A stretch of 36,778 bases of DNA from Rhodoferax sp. (GCA_018063505.1 JAGPBF010000015.1:1-36778); one strand, 5' to 3'; positions 1-9,607 are shown, counted from the first letter of the stretch. Numbers and translations: made by a program. The notes: generated by a model from the letters alone, not told the origin.

Positions 1-642
1 CGGATCTCGCTGGCGGTCGGCCTGACCGCGATGCTGATCGCGATCTTCGTCGGCGTCGTCATTGGTGCGATCTCGGGCATGTCGCGCGGACCGGTGGATA
101 CGGCCCTGATGTGGCTGACCGACCTGTTCCTGGCACTGCCGCAATTGCCACTGCTGCTGCTGGTCATGTACCTGTTCCGCGACAGCCTCAAGGCGGTGTT
201 CGGCGCCGAGGGTGGCGTCTTCGTGCTGATCGTGGTGGTGATCGGCGCGTTTCGCTGGATGCCGGTTGCGCGCCTGGTGCGGGCCCAGTTCTTCTCGCTG
301 CGCGAGAAGGAATATGTCGAAGCGGCGCGGGCACTGGGCGCATCGGTACCACGACAGGTGGTGCGCCATATCATGCCCAATGCGCTGGGGCCGGTCATCG
401 TCGCGGCCACCGTCGACGTTGCGGCCGCGATCATCGCCGAGTCGACACTGTCGTTCCTGGGTTTCGGTTTCCCGCCCGACATTCCGTCCTGGGGGCGCAT
501 CCTGTTTGACAGCAAGGACCACCTGGACATTGCGCCGCACTGGGCGCTGTTCCCGGGGCTGGCGATCTTCCTGGCGGTTCTGACCATCAGCTTCATTGGC
601 GACGGCTTGCGCGATGCGCTCGACCCGCGCAAGGTCTTATGA
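1..642 (+). CDS. Peptide-type ABC transporter permease (DppC/OppC-like), 5' truncated
   Basis: This is the C-terminal part of an inner-membrane permease of the dipeptide/oligopeptide/nickel ABC family. The reading frame is open from base 1, so the gene begins outside the window; the ATG at 31 is internal. Several hydrophobic segments are visible. The cytoplasmic coupling loop carries the EAA-type motif EAARALGAS followed by HIMPNALGPV, and the usual C-terminal end LGFGFPPDIPSWG...DGLRDALDPR is present. The stop overlaps the start of the next ATPase gene as ATGA, so it is translationally coupled to the two ATPases and belongs to the same transporter. The family is clear. The substrate (dipeptide, oligopeptide or another peptide-like compound) cannot be read from this fragment because the binding protein and first permease lie outside the window. 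Confidence 0.93.
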   Translation, partial: RISLAVGLTAMLIAIFVGVVIGAISGMSRGPVDTALMWLTDLFLALPQLPLLLLVMYLFRDSLKAVFGAEGGVFVLIVVVIGAFRWMPVARLVRAQFFSLREKEYVEAARALGASVPRQVVRHIMPNALGPVIVAATVDVAAAIIAESTLSFLGFGFPPDIPSWGRILFDSKDHLDIAPHWALFPGLAIFLAVLTISFIGDGLRDALDPRKVL

Positions 643-1625
643 CACAGCACCTGCTGGACATCCGCGGGCTCAAGACCCATTTCAAGACCGACGACGGCTG
701 GCTGCATGCGGTCGACGGAGTCGACATGACCATCGATGCCGGCGAGACACTCGGCGTGGTCGGTGAATCGGGCTGCGGCAAATCGGTCACGGCCATGACC
801 GTGCTCAAGCTGGTGCCGATGCCGCCGGGGCGCATCGTCGCCGGCCAGGTCCTGTGGCAGGGCCGGGATCTGGTGCCGCTGACCAATACCGAGATGCGGC
901 GTATACGCGCCAAGGAAATCGCCATCATCTTCCAGGAGCCGATGACATCGCTCAACCCGGTGTACAGCATTGGCGAGCAGATCGCCGAATCGGTGCGTGA
1001 GCACGAAGGGCTGAGCCGCAAGGATGCGATGGACCGTGCCGTCGACATGCTCAAACTGGTGCGTATACCGACGCCCGAGCGTCGCATCCGCGACTATCCG
1101 CACCAGTTCTCCGGCGGCATGCGCCAGCGCGTGATGATTGCCATTGCGCTGGCCTGCCGTCCCAAGCTGCTGATTGCCGACGAACCCACGACCGCGCTGG
1201 ACGTGACGATCCAGGCCCAGATCCTGGACCTGCTGGGCGAACTCAAATCCGAATTCGGCATGGCCGTGATGCTGATCACCCATGCCATGGGCGTGGTGGC
1301 CGAAAGCACACAGCGAGTCATCGTGATGTATGCCGGCCAGGTGGTCGAGGAAGCCTCGGTCGAAAACCTGTTCGCCCGGCCGCGCCATCCCTATACCCAG
1401 GGGCTGATCCGGTCGATTCCCCGTATCGACACCGCAGCGACACACAAGGTCCGGCTCGAAGCGATTGCCGGCACCGTGCCCAAGCTGATTGCGCCAGCCG
1501 ACGGTTGCCGCTTTGCCGCGCGCTGCAAGTTTGCCCGCGCCGAATGCTCCATCGCCAATCCGCCGCTGCGCGAGGTCGCTCCTGGCCACAAGGTGGCCTG
1601 CATCCTGGAAGAGGCTGCAGCATGA
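639..1625 (+). CDS. Peptide-type ABC transporter ATP-binding protein (DppD/OppD-like)
   Basis: A 328-residue cytoplasmic ATPase that powers the peptide-type importer together with the next gene. Walker A GESGCGKS lies at residues 42-49, the signature FSGGMRQR near 160, and Walker [13 protein letters not shown] follows. The C-terminus has the oligopeptide-ABC extension with spaced cysteines ([14 protein letters not shown]), typical of DppD/OppD. The start ATG overlaps the permease stop by four bases, and the stop overlaps the next gene in the same way. The length is normal for the family. Assignment to DppD rather than OppD or GsiA-like paralogues is by general resemblance only. Confidence 0.93.
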   Translation: MTQHLLDIRGLKTHFKTDDGWLHAVDGVDMTIDAGETLGVVGESGCGKSVTAMTVLKLVPMPPGRIVAGQVLWQGRDLVPLTNTEMRRIRAKEIAIIFQEPMTSLNPVYSIGEQIAESVREHEGLSRKDAMDRAVDMLKLVRIPTPERRIRDYPHQFSGGMRQRVMIAIALACRPKLLIADEPTTALDVTIQAQILDLLGELKSEFGMAVMLITHAMGVVAESTQRVIVMYAGQVVEEASVENLFARPRHPYTQGLIRSIPRIDTAATHKVRLEAIAGTVPKLIAPADGCRFAARCKFARAECSIANPPLREVAPGHKVACILEEAAA

Positions 1626-2650
1626 GCGTTGCAAGTTCAGCCGCGCATGTTCCGGAACACGGCAGCGCGCCGGCGCCCACGGTGCCCCTGCTCAGGGTCG
1701 AGAACCTGGTCAAGCAATTTCCGATCAAGGGCGGCCTGTTCGGGCGCGTGGTCGACAAGGTGCACGCGGTCGACGGCGTCAGTTTCGATATTGCCGCAGG
1801 CGAAACGCTGGGCCTGGTCGGCGAATCGGGATGCGGCAAAAGCACCACCGGACGCTGCATCCTGCGCCTGATTGAACCGACCAGCGGACGCGTGACGTTC
1901 GAAGGCAAAAGCGTCACCGATGCCAGCAAGGACGAACTGCGCGCGCTCGCGCGTGACATGCAGATCATCTTCCAGGATCCGTATGCCTCGCTCAATCCGC
2001 GCATGACGGTGGGCGCCATCATCGGCGAGGCCCTGACGATCCACAAACTCACCCGCAACGCACGCGAATACGAAGACCGCATCGTGTCCCTGCTCGAGAC
2101 CGTGGGCCTGGCCGCCGACCACATGCGCCGGTATCCGCACGAGTTTTCCGGTGGCCAACGCCAGCGTATCGGTATTGCGCGGGCACTGGCCGTCGACCCC
2201 AAGCTGATCGTCTGCGACGAGGCGGTGTCGGCACTCGACGTATCGATCCAGGCCCAGGTCATCAACCTGCTCGAAGATCTGCAGCAGCAACTGGGCCTGA
2301 CCTACATCTTCATTGCCCACGACCTGTCGGTGGTCGAACACACCAGCAACCGGGTCGCGGTGATGTACCTCGGGCGCATCGTCGAAATCGCACCGGCGCG
2401 TTCGCTTTACACCAATCCCCTGCACCCATACACCGAGGCCCTGCTGTCGGCCGTTCCGATTCCGGACCCGACCATCAGGCGCAAGCGCATCATGTTGCAA
2501 GGCGATGTGCCCAGCCCGATCCGTCCGCCCGGTGGCTGCCACTTCCACACCCGTTGCCCGATTGCACAACACCCTTTGTGCAGCACCGAAAAGCCACCTC
2601 TGAAGCAAAGCGCCGACGGCCACTGGGCCGCATGCCACCTGCGCGGCTGA
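1622..2650 (+). CDS. Peptide-type ABC transporter ATP-binding protein (DppF/OppF-like)
   Basis: The second ATPase of the transporter, 342 residues. The chosen ATG at 1622 overlaps the preceding stop as ATGA; the longer open frame starting at 1505 is internal to the upstream gene and is not used. The [12 protein letters not shown] segment before the Walker A motif (GESGCGKST) is typical of OppF/DppF. The signature [15 protein letters not shown] and Walker [15 protein letters not shown] follow. The C-terminus carries the [12 protein letters not shown] cysteine cluster of the oligopeptide ABC extension. It forms a heterodimer with the product of the preceding gene in related systems. It is the last gene of the operon and converges with dctM. 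Confidence 0.93.
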   Translation: MSVASSAAHVPEHGSAPAPTVPLLRVENLVKQFPIKGGLFGRVVDKVHAVDGVSFDIAAGETLGLVGESGCGKSTTGRCILRLIEPTSGRVTFEGKSVTDASKDELRALARDMQIIFQDPYASLNPRMTVGAIIGEALTIHKLTRNAREYEDRIVSLLETVGLAADHMRRYPHEFSGGQRQRIGIARALAVDPKLIVCDEAVSALDVSIQAQVINLLEDLQQQLGLTYIFIAHDLSVVEHTSNRVAVMYLGRIVEIAPARSLYTNPLHPYTEALLSAVPIPDPTIRRKRIMLQGDVPSPIRPPGGCHFHTRCPIAQHPLCSTEKPPLKQSADGHWAACHLRG

Positions 2651-2800
2651 GCAAGCCCCTGCTGGATCACCGGCTTGCGGGGCGCAGCCCCACCTCGCAG
2701 TGGTGCCAGCGCGCGCCGTCTGCGGGAGCAATCGCACGATGCAGAGGTTCGGGTTGACCCGACAGGAGCCGGAGCCGCCGGACCAGCTGCGCAGACCCTG
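2651..2800. other. Convergent intergenic region with small GC hairpins
   Basis: This 150-base gap separates two converging operons. I see no gene in it. It contains several short inverted repeats: GCAAGCC (2651-2657) with GGCTTGC (2672-2678), a tight GGGGC/GCCCC hairpin (2679-2691), and TCGGG/CCCGA (2749-2762). None is followed by a clear T-run on either strand, so they may stop transcription weakly or only mark mRNA ends. Confidence 0.4.
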
Positions 2801-4087
2801 TCAAGGCGCCCCGAACATCGCGTTGGGCAGCGCCAGGCTGATCGCCGGTACGTAGGTCACTATCACCAGGAACACCAGCAACACCGTCAACCACGGCAAG
2901 GCCGCCTTGGTGACCTGTACCAGGTTCATGCCGGTCACCCCGCTGGTGACGAACAGGTTCAGACCAACCGGCGGTGTCACCATGCCGATCTCCATGTTCA
3001 CGACCATGATGATGCCCAGGTGGATCGGGTCGATGCCCAGTTTCATCGCGATCGGGAACAGGATCGGCGCCAGTATCAGGATGATGCCGGTCGGCTCCAT
3101 GAAGTTGCCGGCGATCAGCAGAATGATGTTGACCACCAGCAGGAACATCCACGGCGACATGCCCACCGCCATGATCTGCTCGGCGATCGCCTGCGGAATG
3201 CGTTCGGTCGTGAGCACATGGGCAAACAACAAGGCGTTGGCCACGATGAACATGATCATCACCGTGGTCTTGGCCGACTCGAGGAACACCTCGGGAAGCT
3301 GCTTGAACGTCAGGTCGCGATAGACGAACACCGCCACGGCCAGCGCATAGACCGCGGACACGGCGGCCGCTTCGGTGGGAGTGAACACGCCGCCGTAGAT
3401 GCCGCCCATGATGATGACCAGCAGCGCCAGTCCCCACATGGAGTCGCGCAGCGCACGCAGCACTTCCTTGCCACTGGCCTTGGGAGGTGGCGTGATCTGC
3501 AGCTTGCCGGCACGCCACCAGACCGCAATCATCAGCATCAGGCCCAGCATGATGCCGGGCACGACGCCGGCCATGAACATGCGGCCGACCGACACCTCGG
3601 TGACAGCCGCATACACCACCATGACGATCGACGGCGGAATCAGGATGCCCAGCGTGCCGGCATTGCAGATCACGCCGGCGGCGAATTCCTTGGTGTAGCC
3701 GTTCCTGACCATGCCGGTGATGACGATCGAGCCAATCGCCACCACGGTGGCCGGGCTCGACCCCGACACAGCGGCAAACAGCATGCAGGCCAGGATCGAC
3801 GCAATCGCCAGACCGCCACGCAGATGTCCGACAGCAGCAATCGCGAAACGCACCATGCGCTTGGCCACGCCGCCAGTGGACATCAGGTTGCCGGCCAGCA
3901 CGAAGAACGGGATCGCCATCAGCGTGTAGTGTTCGCTGGTCTCGAACAGCTTGATCGACATCGATGCGATCGAATCCTGCGAGAAAAACGCGATGGTCAG
4001 CAAACTGGCCAGGCCCAGGCTGATCGCCACCGGAATGCCGATGGCCATGAACAGGAACAGGCAGACGAACAGGACAGCGGTATTCAT
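2801..4087 (-). CDS. dctM: TRAP transporter large membrane subunit DctM
   Basis: A 428-residue, almost entirely hydrophobic protein with about a dozen membrane segments, the usual length of the large TRAP permease. Family hallmarks include the start NTAVLFVCLFLFMAIGIPVAISL, the segment GGLAIASILACMLFAAVSGSSPATVVAIGSI, and the C-terminal TPPVGLNLFVTSGV. It forms the sodium-coupled C4-dicarboxylate-type channel with DctQ and is fed by the periplasmic DctP. Its ATG overlaps the dctQ stop as ATGA (4084-4087), so the two are co-translated. The substrate is inferred from DctP similarity only. Confidence 0.95.
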   Translation of the reverse strand: MNTAVLFVCLFLFMAIGIPVAISLGLASLLTIAFFSQDSIASMSIKLFETSEHYTLMAIPFFVLAGNLMSTGGVAKRMVRFAIAAVGHLRGGLAIASILACMLFAAVSGSSPATVVAIGSIVITGMVRNGYTKEFAAGVICNAGTLGILIPPSIVMVVYAAVTEVSVGRMFMAGVVPGIMLGLMLMIAVWWRAGKLQITPPPKASGKEVLRALRDSMWGLALLVIIMGGIYGGVFTPTEAAAVSAVYALAVAVFVYRDLTFKQLPEVFLESAKTTVMIMFIVANALLFAHVLTTERIPQAIAEQIMAVGMSPWMFLLVVNIILLIAGNFMEPTGIILILAPILFPIAMKLGIDPIHLGIIMVVNMEIGMVTPPVGLNLFVTSGVTGMNLVQVTKAALPWLTVLLVFLVIVTYVPAISLALPNAMFGAP

Positions 4088-4611
4088 TGTTCGGTCTCCT
4101 GCTGCTGGAGCTTCATGGCATCGGCGGCCTCGTCGGCCAGATGCAGACTGTCCGTCTTGCCGGTGGCCAGGTTATAGAGAATCTGGAAGAAGCGAAGGCC
4201 TACCAGCGCATACCCGATCGGCATGATGAGCAATACTTTCCAGCGCTCGACTGGCAGGTCGTCGAGCTCGACGCCTACTTCGTGCATCTTGCTGACGTAG
4301 ATCGTCGAGCCATAAAGAACGAAACCGACGTACACCAGACACAACGCCACTGCCAGCATCGACACCAGGCGTCGGTTGGGTGCAGACAGCAGATTGACCA
4401 GCGCATCGACACCGATATGCGATCCGACGCGTACACCGTACGAAATCCCGACAAAGATCATGACCGCGAAAAACACGCCGGTCATCTCCAGGCTCCATGA
4501 GAACCCGGTGTTGAACACATACCGCCGGACCACCTGGATGAATGCGAGCGCCGTCATGGCGAACAGCATCAGCGAAATGATCCACTCTTCAACGTGGTCC
4601 AGTATCTTCAT
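4084..4611 (-). CDS. dctQ: TRAP transporter small membrane subunit DctQ
   Basis: A 175-residue protein with four membrane segments, matching DctQ size and layout (MKILDHVEEWIISLMLFAMTALAFIQVVRRYVF at the N-terminus; RVGSHIGVDALVNLL in the middle). The open frame extends 20 codons further upstream, but the ATG at 4611 is preferred: AAGGA lies just before it and the extension runs into the terminator hairpin. It partners DctM. The dctP-dctQ gap contains an intrinsic terminator, so dctQM should be made in lower amount than the binding protein. Confidence 0.92.
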   Translation of the reverse strand: MKILDHVEEWIISLMLFAMTALAFIQVVRRYVFNTGFSWSLEMTGVFFAVMIFVGISYGVRVGSHIGVDALVNLLSAPNRRLVSMLAVALCLVYVGFVLYGSTIYVSKMHEVGVELDDLPVERWKVLLIMPIGYALVGLRFFQILYNLATGKTDSLHLADEAADAMKLQQQETEQ

Positions 4612-4625
4612 GATGTCCTTCCCAA

Positions 4626-4679
4626 GAAAAACCCCGGACAGGCCGGGGTGGATGATCGGCTGACGCCGCAACAGGCGTC
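4626..4679 (-). terminator. Intrinsic terminator/attenuator between dctP and dctQ
   Basis: Read on the minus strand after the dctP stop, a GACGCC/GGCGTC hairpin (4662-4679) is followed by a strong ACCCCGG-CCTGT-CCGGGGT hairpin (4631-4649) and then an immediate T-run, continuing TTTTTCTT. This is a textbook rho-independent terminator lying inside an operon. Partial read-through would explain the usual excess of TRAP binding protein over membrane subunits. Confidence 0.8.
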
Positions 4680-4688
4680 GCTGCCGAC

Positions 4689-5738
<1,050 letters not shown>

Positions 5739-5827
5739 CTACTGTGGCGTTCAACAGTAGGGTTAACCCTGGATTGGTCCGCGCATGGCCATGAGATTCT
5801 TCTCAAGGCACCTGCATGAACATGTTC
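5739..5827. promoter_or_regulatory. Palindrome cluster between dctP and sdhB
   Basis: The 174-base divergent gap holds three dyads: CTACTGT-N8-ACAGTAG (5739-5760), directly abutting the perfect palindrome GGGTTAACCC (5760-5769), and further right the perfect palindrome GAACATGTTC (5818-5827), just upstream of the sdhB ribosome-binding site. Their placement fits operators for divergent transcription, but I cannot assign a regulator. Confidence 0.4.
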
Positions 5828-5843
5828 TGCAATGGAGCCGCAT

Positions 5844-6542
5844 ATGCATCGCTTTCAGATCTACCGCTACGACCCGGATGCGGGTACTGCGCCGCGAATG
5901 CAGACCTACGAACTCGAGATCGACCCTGCCGATCGCATGCTGCTCGACGTGCTCAACAGGCTCAAGGCCATTGATCCGAGCCTGAGCTTTCGCCGTTCCT
6001 GCCGCGAAGGCATCTGCGGCTCCGATGCGATGAACATCAATGGCAGGAATGGCCTGGCCTGCCTGACGAACATGCGTTCGCTGCCAGAGACCGTGGTCCT
6101 CAAGCCGCTGCCAGGGCTGCCGGTGATCCGCGACCTGTTCGTCGACATGACGGGTTTCTTCAAGCAGTACCACTCGATCAAACCCTGGCTGGTCAACGAC
6201 GATGTTCCGCCGCACAAGGAGCGGCTGCAGTCTCCGCAGGCGCGCGACGAACTCAATGGCCTGTACGAGTGCATCCTGTGCGCCTGCTGCTCGAGCGCGT
6301 GCCCGAGCTTCTGGTGGAATCCCGACAAATACGTGGGTCCGGCCGGGTTGTTGCAGGCCTACCGGTTTCTCGTCGACGACAGGGACCAGGCCAGTGGCGA
6401 GCGACTCGACAACCTGCAGGACCCGTACCGGCTGTTTCGCTGCCGCACGATTCTCAACTGCACCGACGTCTGCCCCAAAGGCCTGAATCCTGCGCTGGCG
6501 ATCGGCAAGATCAAGGAAATGATGGTGCGGCGCACGGTCTGA
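5844..6542 (+). CDS. sdhB: Succinate dehydrogenase/fumarate reductase iron-sulfur subunit
   Basis: A 232-residue iron-sulfur subunit that passes electrons from the flavoprotein to quinone. The ligand set is complete: Cys53, Cys58, Asp61 and Cys73 for [2Fe-2S] (SCREGICGSD); Cys143, 146, 149 and 210 for [4Fe-4S]; Cys153, 200 and 206 for [3Fe-4S] (CILCACCSSACPSFWWNPDK, FRCRTILNCTDVCPKG). Numbering is offset by six from E. coli SdhB. The ATG at 5844 has GGAG six bases upstream; the ATG at 5832 overlaps that site and is less likely. No sdhA, sdhC or sdhD flanks it in this window. It is divergent from dctP, so succinate uptake and oxidation may be linked. It may be a second copy or a relocated subunit. 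Confidence 0.95.
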   Translation: MHRFQIYRYDPDAGTAPRMQTYELEIDPADRMLLDVLNRLKAIDPSLSFRRSCREGICGSDAMNINGRNGLACLTNMRSLPETVVLKPLPGLPVIRDLFVDMTGFFKQYHSIKPWLVNDDVPPHKERLQSPQARDELNGLYECILCACCSSACPSFWWNPDKYVGPAGLLQAYRFLVDDRDQASGERLDNLQDPYRLFRCRTILNCTDVCPKGLNPALAIGKIKEMMVRRTV

Positions 6543-6554
6543 CCGCGCGCAGAG

Positions 6555-7148
6555 CTATGTCGCCTTCGGCACGCCGGGCGTCTCGAAGGCGTTGCGGCGG
6601 GTTCGCATTGCCAGGCCGATGCGGTCCAGCTCTTCATCGCTCAGCAGCCGCTGGGCCATCGGCAACAGTTCGGACTCTTCTCGTGCGATGTGTTGCTCGT
6701 ACAGGCTGACGAAGCCTGTCACCTCGTCGCCAGCAACACTAGCGCCATGGCCACCTGACACCTGCTCCAGTTGGCGGCGCAAGTGGCTCCAGCGAAGCTC
6801 GAGTTCCCGATGTTCGAGCGTCAGCGATGCCGTCAACGCACGCAGACAAACCGCGTCGGAACCAGCCATCGACTCGATCAAGGCCGGAAAGAGATCGACC
6901 TCCTCGTCAGCATGGTGGTGGCGCGCAGAGGTGTCGAAATAACGCATCACGGCCACTGCGGCCTGCTGCGCCTGCAGATCGGCACCGTGACTGCGCAGAT
7001 GCACAACAAGCCGGTTCAAGGTCTCGCACTGGCTTTGCACCCGGCCATGGCATGCCGCCAGCATTTCCAGTGGCACTTCGAAGCCGACCGCCGGTGCATG
7101 GTGCCCCGGCAGGCCAAGGTGATGGTTCTTTGTCATCGGGTCAGGCAT
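6555..7148 (-). CDS. Hemerythrin-domain protein
   Basis: A 197-residue soluble protein with a four-helix HHE/hemerythrin fold. Candidate di-iron ligands are His34 (ACHGR), His77-79 with Glu82/83 (HHHADEEVDLFPAL), His113 (LEHRELE) and His153 with Glu157/158 (YEQHIAREESELLP). The ATG at 7148 has GGAG at the right distance; the open frame runs 41 codons further up, through the intergenic region and past the operator, so the longer start is rejected. Related proteins bind oxygen or NO or repair iron-sulfur clusters, but it lacks the N-terminal ScdA-type domain of YtfE. It is transcribed divergently from the oxidase operon with an NsrR-type operator between them, which favours a role in nitrosative stress. 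Function is inferred from context. Confidence 0.85.
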   Translation of the reverse strand: MPDPMTKNHHLGLPGHHAPAVGFEVPLEMLAACHGRVQSQCETLNRLVVHLRSHGADLQAQQAAVAVMRYFDTSARHHHADEEVDLFPALIESMAGSDAVCLRALTASLTLEHRELELRWSHLRRQLEQVSGGHGASVAGDEVTGFVSLYEQHIAREESELLPMAQRLLSDEELDRIGLAMRTRRNAFETPGVPKAT

Positions 7149-7251
7149 GGAATTCTCCGCTTTGGCACACGTGGGATGTTGTAGCGATGGTGGCGCCGGG
7201 CCATCACCTGCGTTGGCATCAGGGACATTACCCGTCCTCGAACTTGTCGTT

Positions 7252-7274
7252 AAGATGCACAGAAAATGCATTTT
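7252..7274. promoter_or_regulatory. NsrR-type operator (predicted NO-responsive)
   Basis: The dyad AAGATGCA-N7-TGCATTTT has the arm sequence and the seven-base spacing of the published NsrR consensus (AAGATGYA-N7-TRCATCTT): 8 of 8 in the left arm and 7 of 8 in the right. The spacer matches less well. It lies 78 bases before the oxidase start and 103 before the hemerythrin start. A possible promoter for the oxidase operon (TTAAGA at 7250, TATAAG at 7274) is overlapped by the operator, which would allow repression. The nsrR gene itself is not in the window. Confidence 0.7.
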
Positions 7275-7352
7275 ATAAGAAATATCGAGGTCGCTGTGAT
7301 TCGCTTGGCCCTGGACTGTCGATCGTCGTGCCGAACCGGCATCTGAAACACC

Positions 7353-8999
7353 ATGAACACCGTCGCCATCCTGTTGTCTGCATTCGTGCTGTCTTTCGTC
7401 GCGCTGCTGGTCTTCATCTGGTCACAGCGAACGGGTCTGTTTGATCGCAGCAGCAAAGGTGCCGAAGTCATCTTCGCGCCGGACGAGATCGGCCGCATCG
7501 AGGAACCCGCAGCAACTTCCGCAGGGCGCAGGGCGCTGCAGCGCACGGTCGATGCCGCGCAAGGTGGCGCCACCGGCCACAACGTCAACGACGAACTGCG
7601 CGAGCGGGCACGCGCCGACGCCTCCACCGCGCCGGTCGTGTTTTTCTTCTTCTGCTGCGCCATCGTCTGGTTGCTGGTGGCCTCGGCCGCCGGGTTGACG
7701 GCGTCGATCAAGCTGCACGAACCCGACTGGCTGGTGCAGCAGGCCTGGCTGACCTTCGGGCGCATCCGCACCATCCACCTCAACGCGGTGGCCTACGGCT
7801 GGGCGCCGATGGCCGGTCTGGGCGTGGCGCTGTTCATCATTCCGCGCCTGCTCAAGACACCGCTGATCGGCGCACGATACGCATTCTTTGGCGGCGTGTT
7901 GTGGAACGCAGCACTGATCGCCGGGCTGGGCAGCATCGGCGCGGGCATCAGCGACGGACTCGAATGGCTGGAGATTCCCTGGCAAATCGGCACGCTGTTT
8001 GCGCTCGGTGGCGCCCTGATCGCACTGCCGCTGGTCTTCACGCTGGTCAACCGCCGCGTCGAACACCTGTACGTCTCGGTCTGGTATATGGCCTGCGCGT
8101 TGTTCTGGATACCCGTGCTGTTCATCGTCGCCAAGATGCCGGGCGTGCACAGCGGCATCGAACAGGCGACGATGAACTGGTGGTTCGGCCACAATGTTCT
8201 GGGCCTGTTCTACACACCGCTGGCGCTGGCCTCGGTCTACTACTTTCTGCCCAAGATCATCGGTCGGCCGATCCAGTCGTACAACCTGTCATTGCTCGGC
8301 TTCTGGGGGCTGGCATTTTTCTATGGCCAGGTCGGTGGCCACCACCTGATCGGCGGGCCTGTGCCGCAATGGATGATCACCTTGTCGATCGTGCAGAGCA
8401 TGATGATGATCATTCCGGTGGCCGCTTTCACGGTCAATCAGTACCAGACCTTGCAAGGCCACCTGGGCGCGCTGCGCGATTCACCAACGCTGCGTTTCAT
8501 TGGCGTGGGCGGCCTGATGTACACGGCCAGTTCCTTCCAGGGTTCGATCGAAGCGCTGCGCAGCGTCAACGTCGTCACCCACTTCACGCACTACACGGTG
8601 GCCCATGCACACCTGGGGCTCTACGGATTCGTCACCTTCGTCTTCTTCGGCGCCATGTACTTCACCACGCCGCGCATCACCGCTCGGGAGTGGCCGTATC
8701 CGTCGATGATCAGTGCGCACTTCTGGCTGGTCAGCACAGGATTTGCGATCTACTTCGTCAGCCTGACCATCGGCGGCTGGCTGCAAGGCCAGGCCATGCT
8801 CGAGGCGGCCAGGCCATTCATGGATTCGGTGGCCGTCACCTTGCCTTACCTCAAGGGCCGCAGCATCGGTGGCGCGCTGATGGTGCTGGGCCACCTGGTG
8901 TTCGCCCTGCACTTCGTGCTGCTGGTGACCAACTTCGGGCCGCAACGCGACAAGCCTGCATTGTTCCGGCACTTGTTCGGCCGGGAGGTGGTGTCATGA
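7353..8999 (+). CDS. ccoN: CcoS-like/CcoN fusion: cbb3-type haem-copper oxidase subunit I variant
   Basis: A 548-residue catalytic subunit, about 70 residues longer than usual CcoN. Residues 1-45 look like the assembly protein CcoS: one membrane helix, then WSQRTGLFD and GAEVIFAPDE. A polar linker leads to the CcoN core from about 95. Ligands are visible: His142 and His420 for low-spin haem b, His418 for haem b3, and His280, His330 and His331 for CuB. Tyr324, six residues before the His pair, matches the cross-linked Tyr of C-family oxidases. The spacing between CuB and haem-b3 ligands (50 and 87 residues) equals that in Pseudomonas stutzeri CcoN. The conserved Glu of the FEGP motif is Gln here (SSFQGSI, Gln396). 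The stop overlaps ccoO as ATGA. Tyr324 argues for oxygen reduction; NO reduction is an alternative given the operator upstream. Confidence 0.88.
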   Translation: MNTVAILLSAFVLSFVALLVFIWSQRTGLFDRSSKGAEVIFAPDEIGRIEEPAATSAGRRALQRTVDAAQGGATGHNVNDELRERARADASTAPVVFFFFCCAIVWLLVASAAGLTASIKLHEPDWLVQQAWLTFGRIRTIHLNAVAYGWAPMAGLGVALFIIPRLLKTPLIGARYAFFGGVLWNAALIAGLGSIGAGISDGLEWLEIPWQIGTLFALGGALIALPLVFTLVNRRVEHLYVSVWYMACALFWIPVLFIVAKMPGVHSGIEQATMNWWFGHNVLGLFYTPLALASVYYFLPKIIGRPIQSYNLSLLGFWGLAFFYGQVGGHHLIGGPVPQWMITLSIVQSMMMIIPVAAFTVNQYQTLQGHLGALRDSPTLRFIGVGGLMYTASSFQGSIEALRSVNVVTHFTHYTVAHAHLGLYGFVTFVFFGAMYFTTPRITAREWPYPSMISAHFWLVSTGFAIYFVSLTIGGWLQGQAMLEAARPFMDSVAVTLPYLKGRSIGGALMVLGHLVFALHFVLLVTNFGPQRDKPALFRHLFGREVVS

Positions 9000-9607
9000 A
9001 AAGCGAGATCAAGCTGGTCTCCGGCGCAATGGTCATGCTGGCCCTGTCGACCAGCGTGCTGGTGACCATACCGTACCTGCAGGTGCGCGACATCGAGCCC
9101 TCGCCCGGACTCAAACCCTACACCAGCGCGGAGCTGCGTGGGCGCGAGGTCTACATCGCCAATGGTTGCGTCTATTGCCACTCGCAGCAACCGCGGCCAA
9201 AGGAAATGGCCCCTGATTTCGAGCGCGGCTGGGGCCGTGCCACAGTGGCCGGGGATTATGCGTACGACAATCCGCACCTGCTGGGCACCAGCCGCACCGG
9301 GCCCGATCTGATGAACATAGGCGCACGCCAGCCCAGTGAAGACTGGCAGCTGGGCCACCTGTACGCGCCGCGCGCCTATGTGCCCGGCAGCATCATGCCG
9401 GCGTTCCCGTTTCTGTTCGAACGCAAAACCAAAGCCGACAAGGAGGACCATGTCGTCAAGCTTCCGTCCAACGCCGCGCCAGCGGGGCAGGTGGTGGTGG
9501 CGCGGCCGCAGGCGCTCGATCTGGCCAGATACTTGTTGTCGCTGAACCGCAGTTATCCGATCGTGGCAGCGCCGCCCGCGCCGGCCGCTTCAGGAGCCAA
9601 ACCATGA
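8996..9607 (+). CDS. ccoO: cbb3-type oxidase monohaem cytochrome c subunit
   Basis: A 203-residue membrane-anchored cytochrome c. One N-terminal helix (residues 7-26) is followed by the haem site CVYCHSQQPRP (Cys58-His62), then AGDYAYDNPHLLGTSRTGPDL and the axial Met134 in GSIMPAFPF, all CcoO family marks. It passes electrons from the soluble or CcoP-like cytochrome to subunit I. The start ATG overlaps the ccoN stop and the stop overlaps the next cytochrome gene, both as ATGA. The Pro/Ala-rich C-terminal tail is not conserved. Confidence 0.93.
   Translation: MKSEIKLVSGAMVMLALSTSVLVTIPYLQVRDIEPSPGLKPYTSAELRGREVYIANGCVYCHSQQPRPKEMAPDFERGWGRATVAGDYAYDNPHLLGTSRTGPDLMNIGARQPSEDWQLGHLYAPRAYVPGSIMPAFPFLFERKTKADKEDHVVKLPSNAAPAGQVVVARPQALDLARYLLSLNRSYPIVAAPPAPAASGAKP

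Noticed and set aside
7353-8999. Subunit I as a classical NO reductase NorB
   Set aside because: The C-family Tyr six residues before the His-His pair and the CcoO partner are present, and the NorB catalytic glutamates are not seen. NO reduction is kept only as an alternative.
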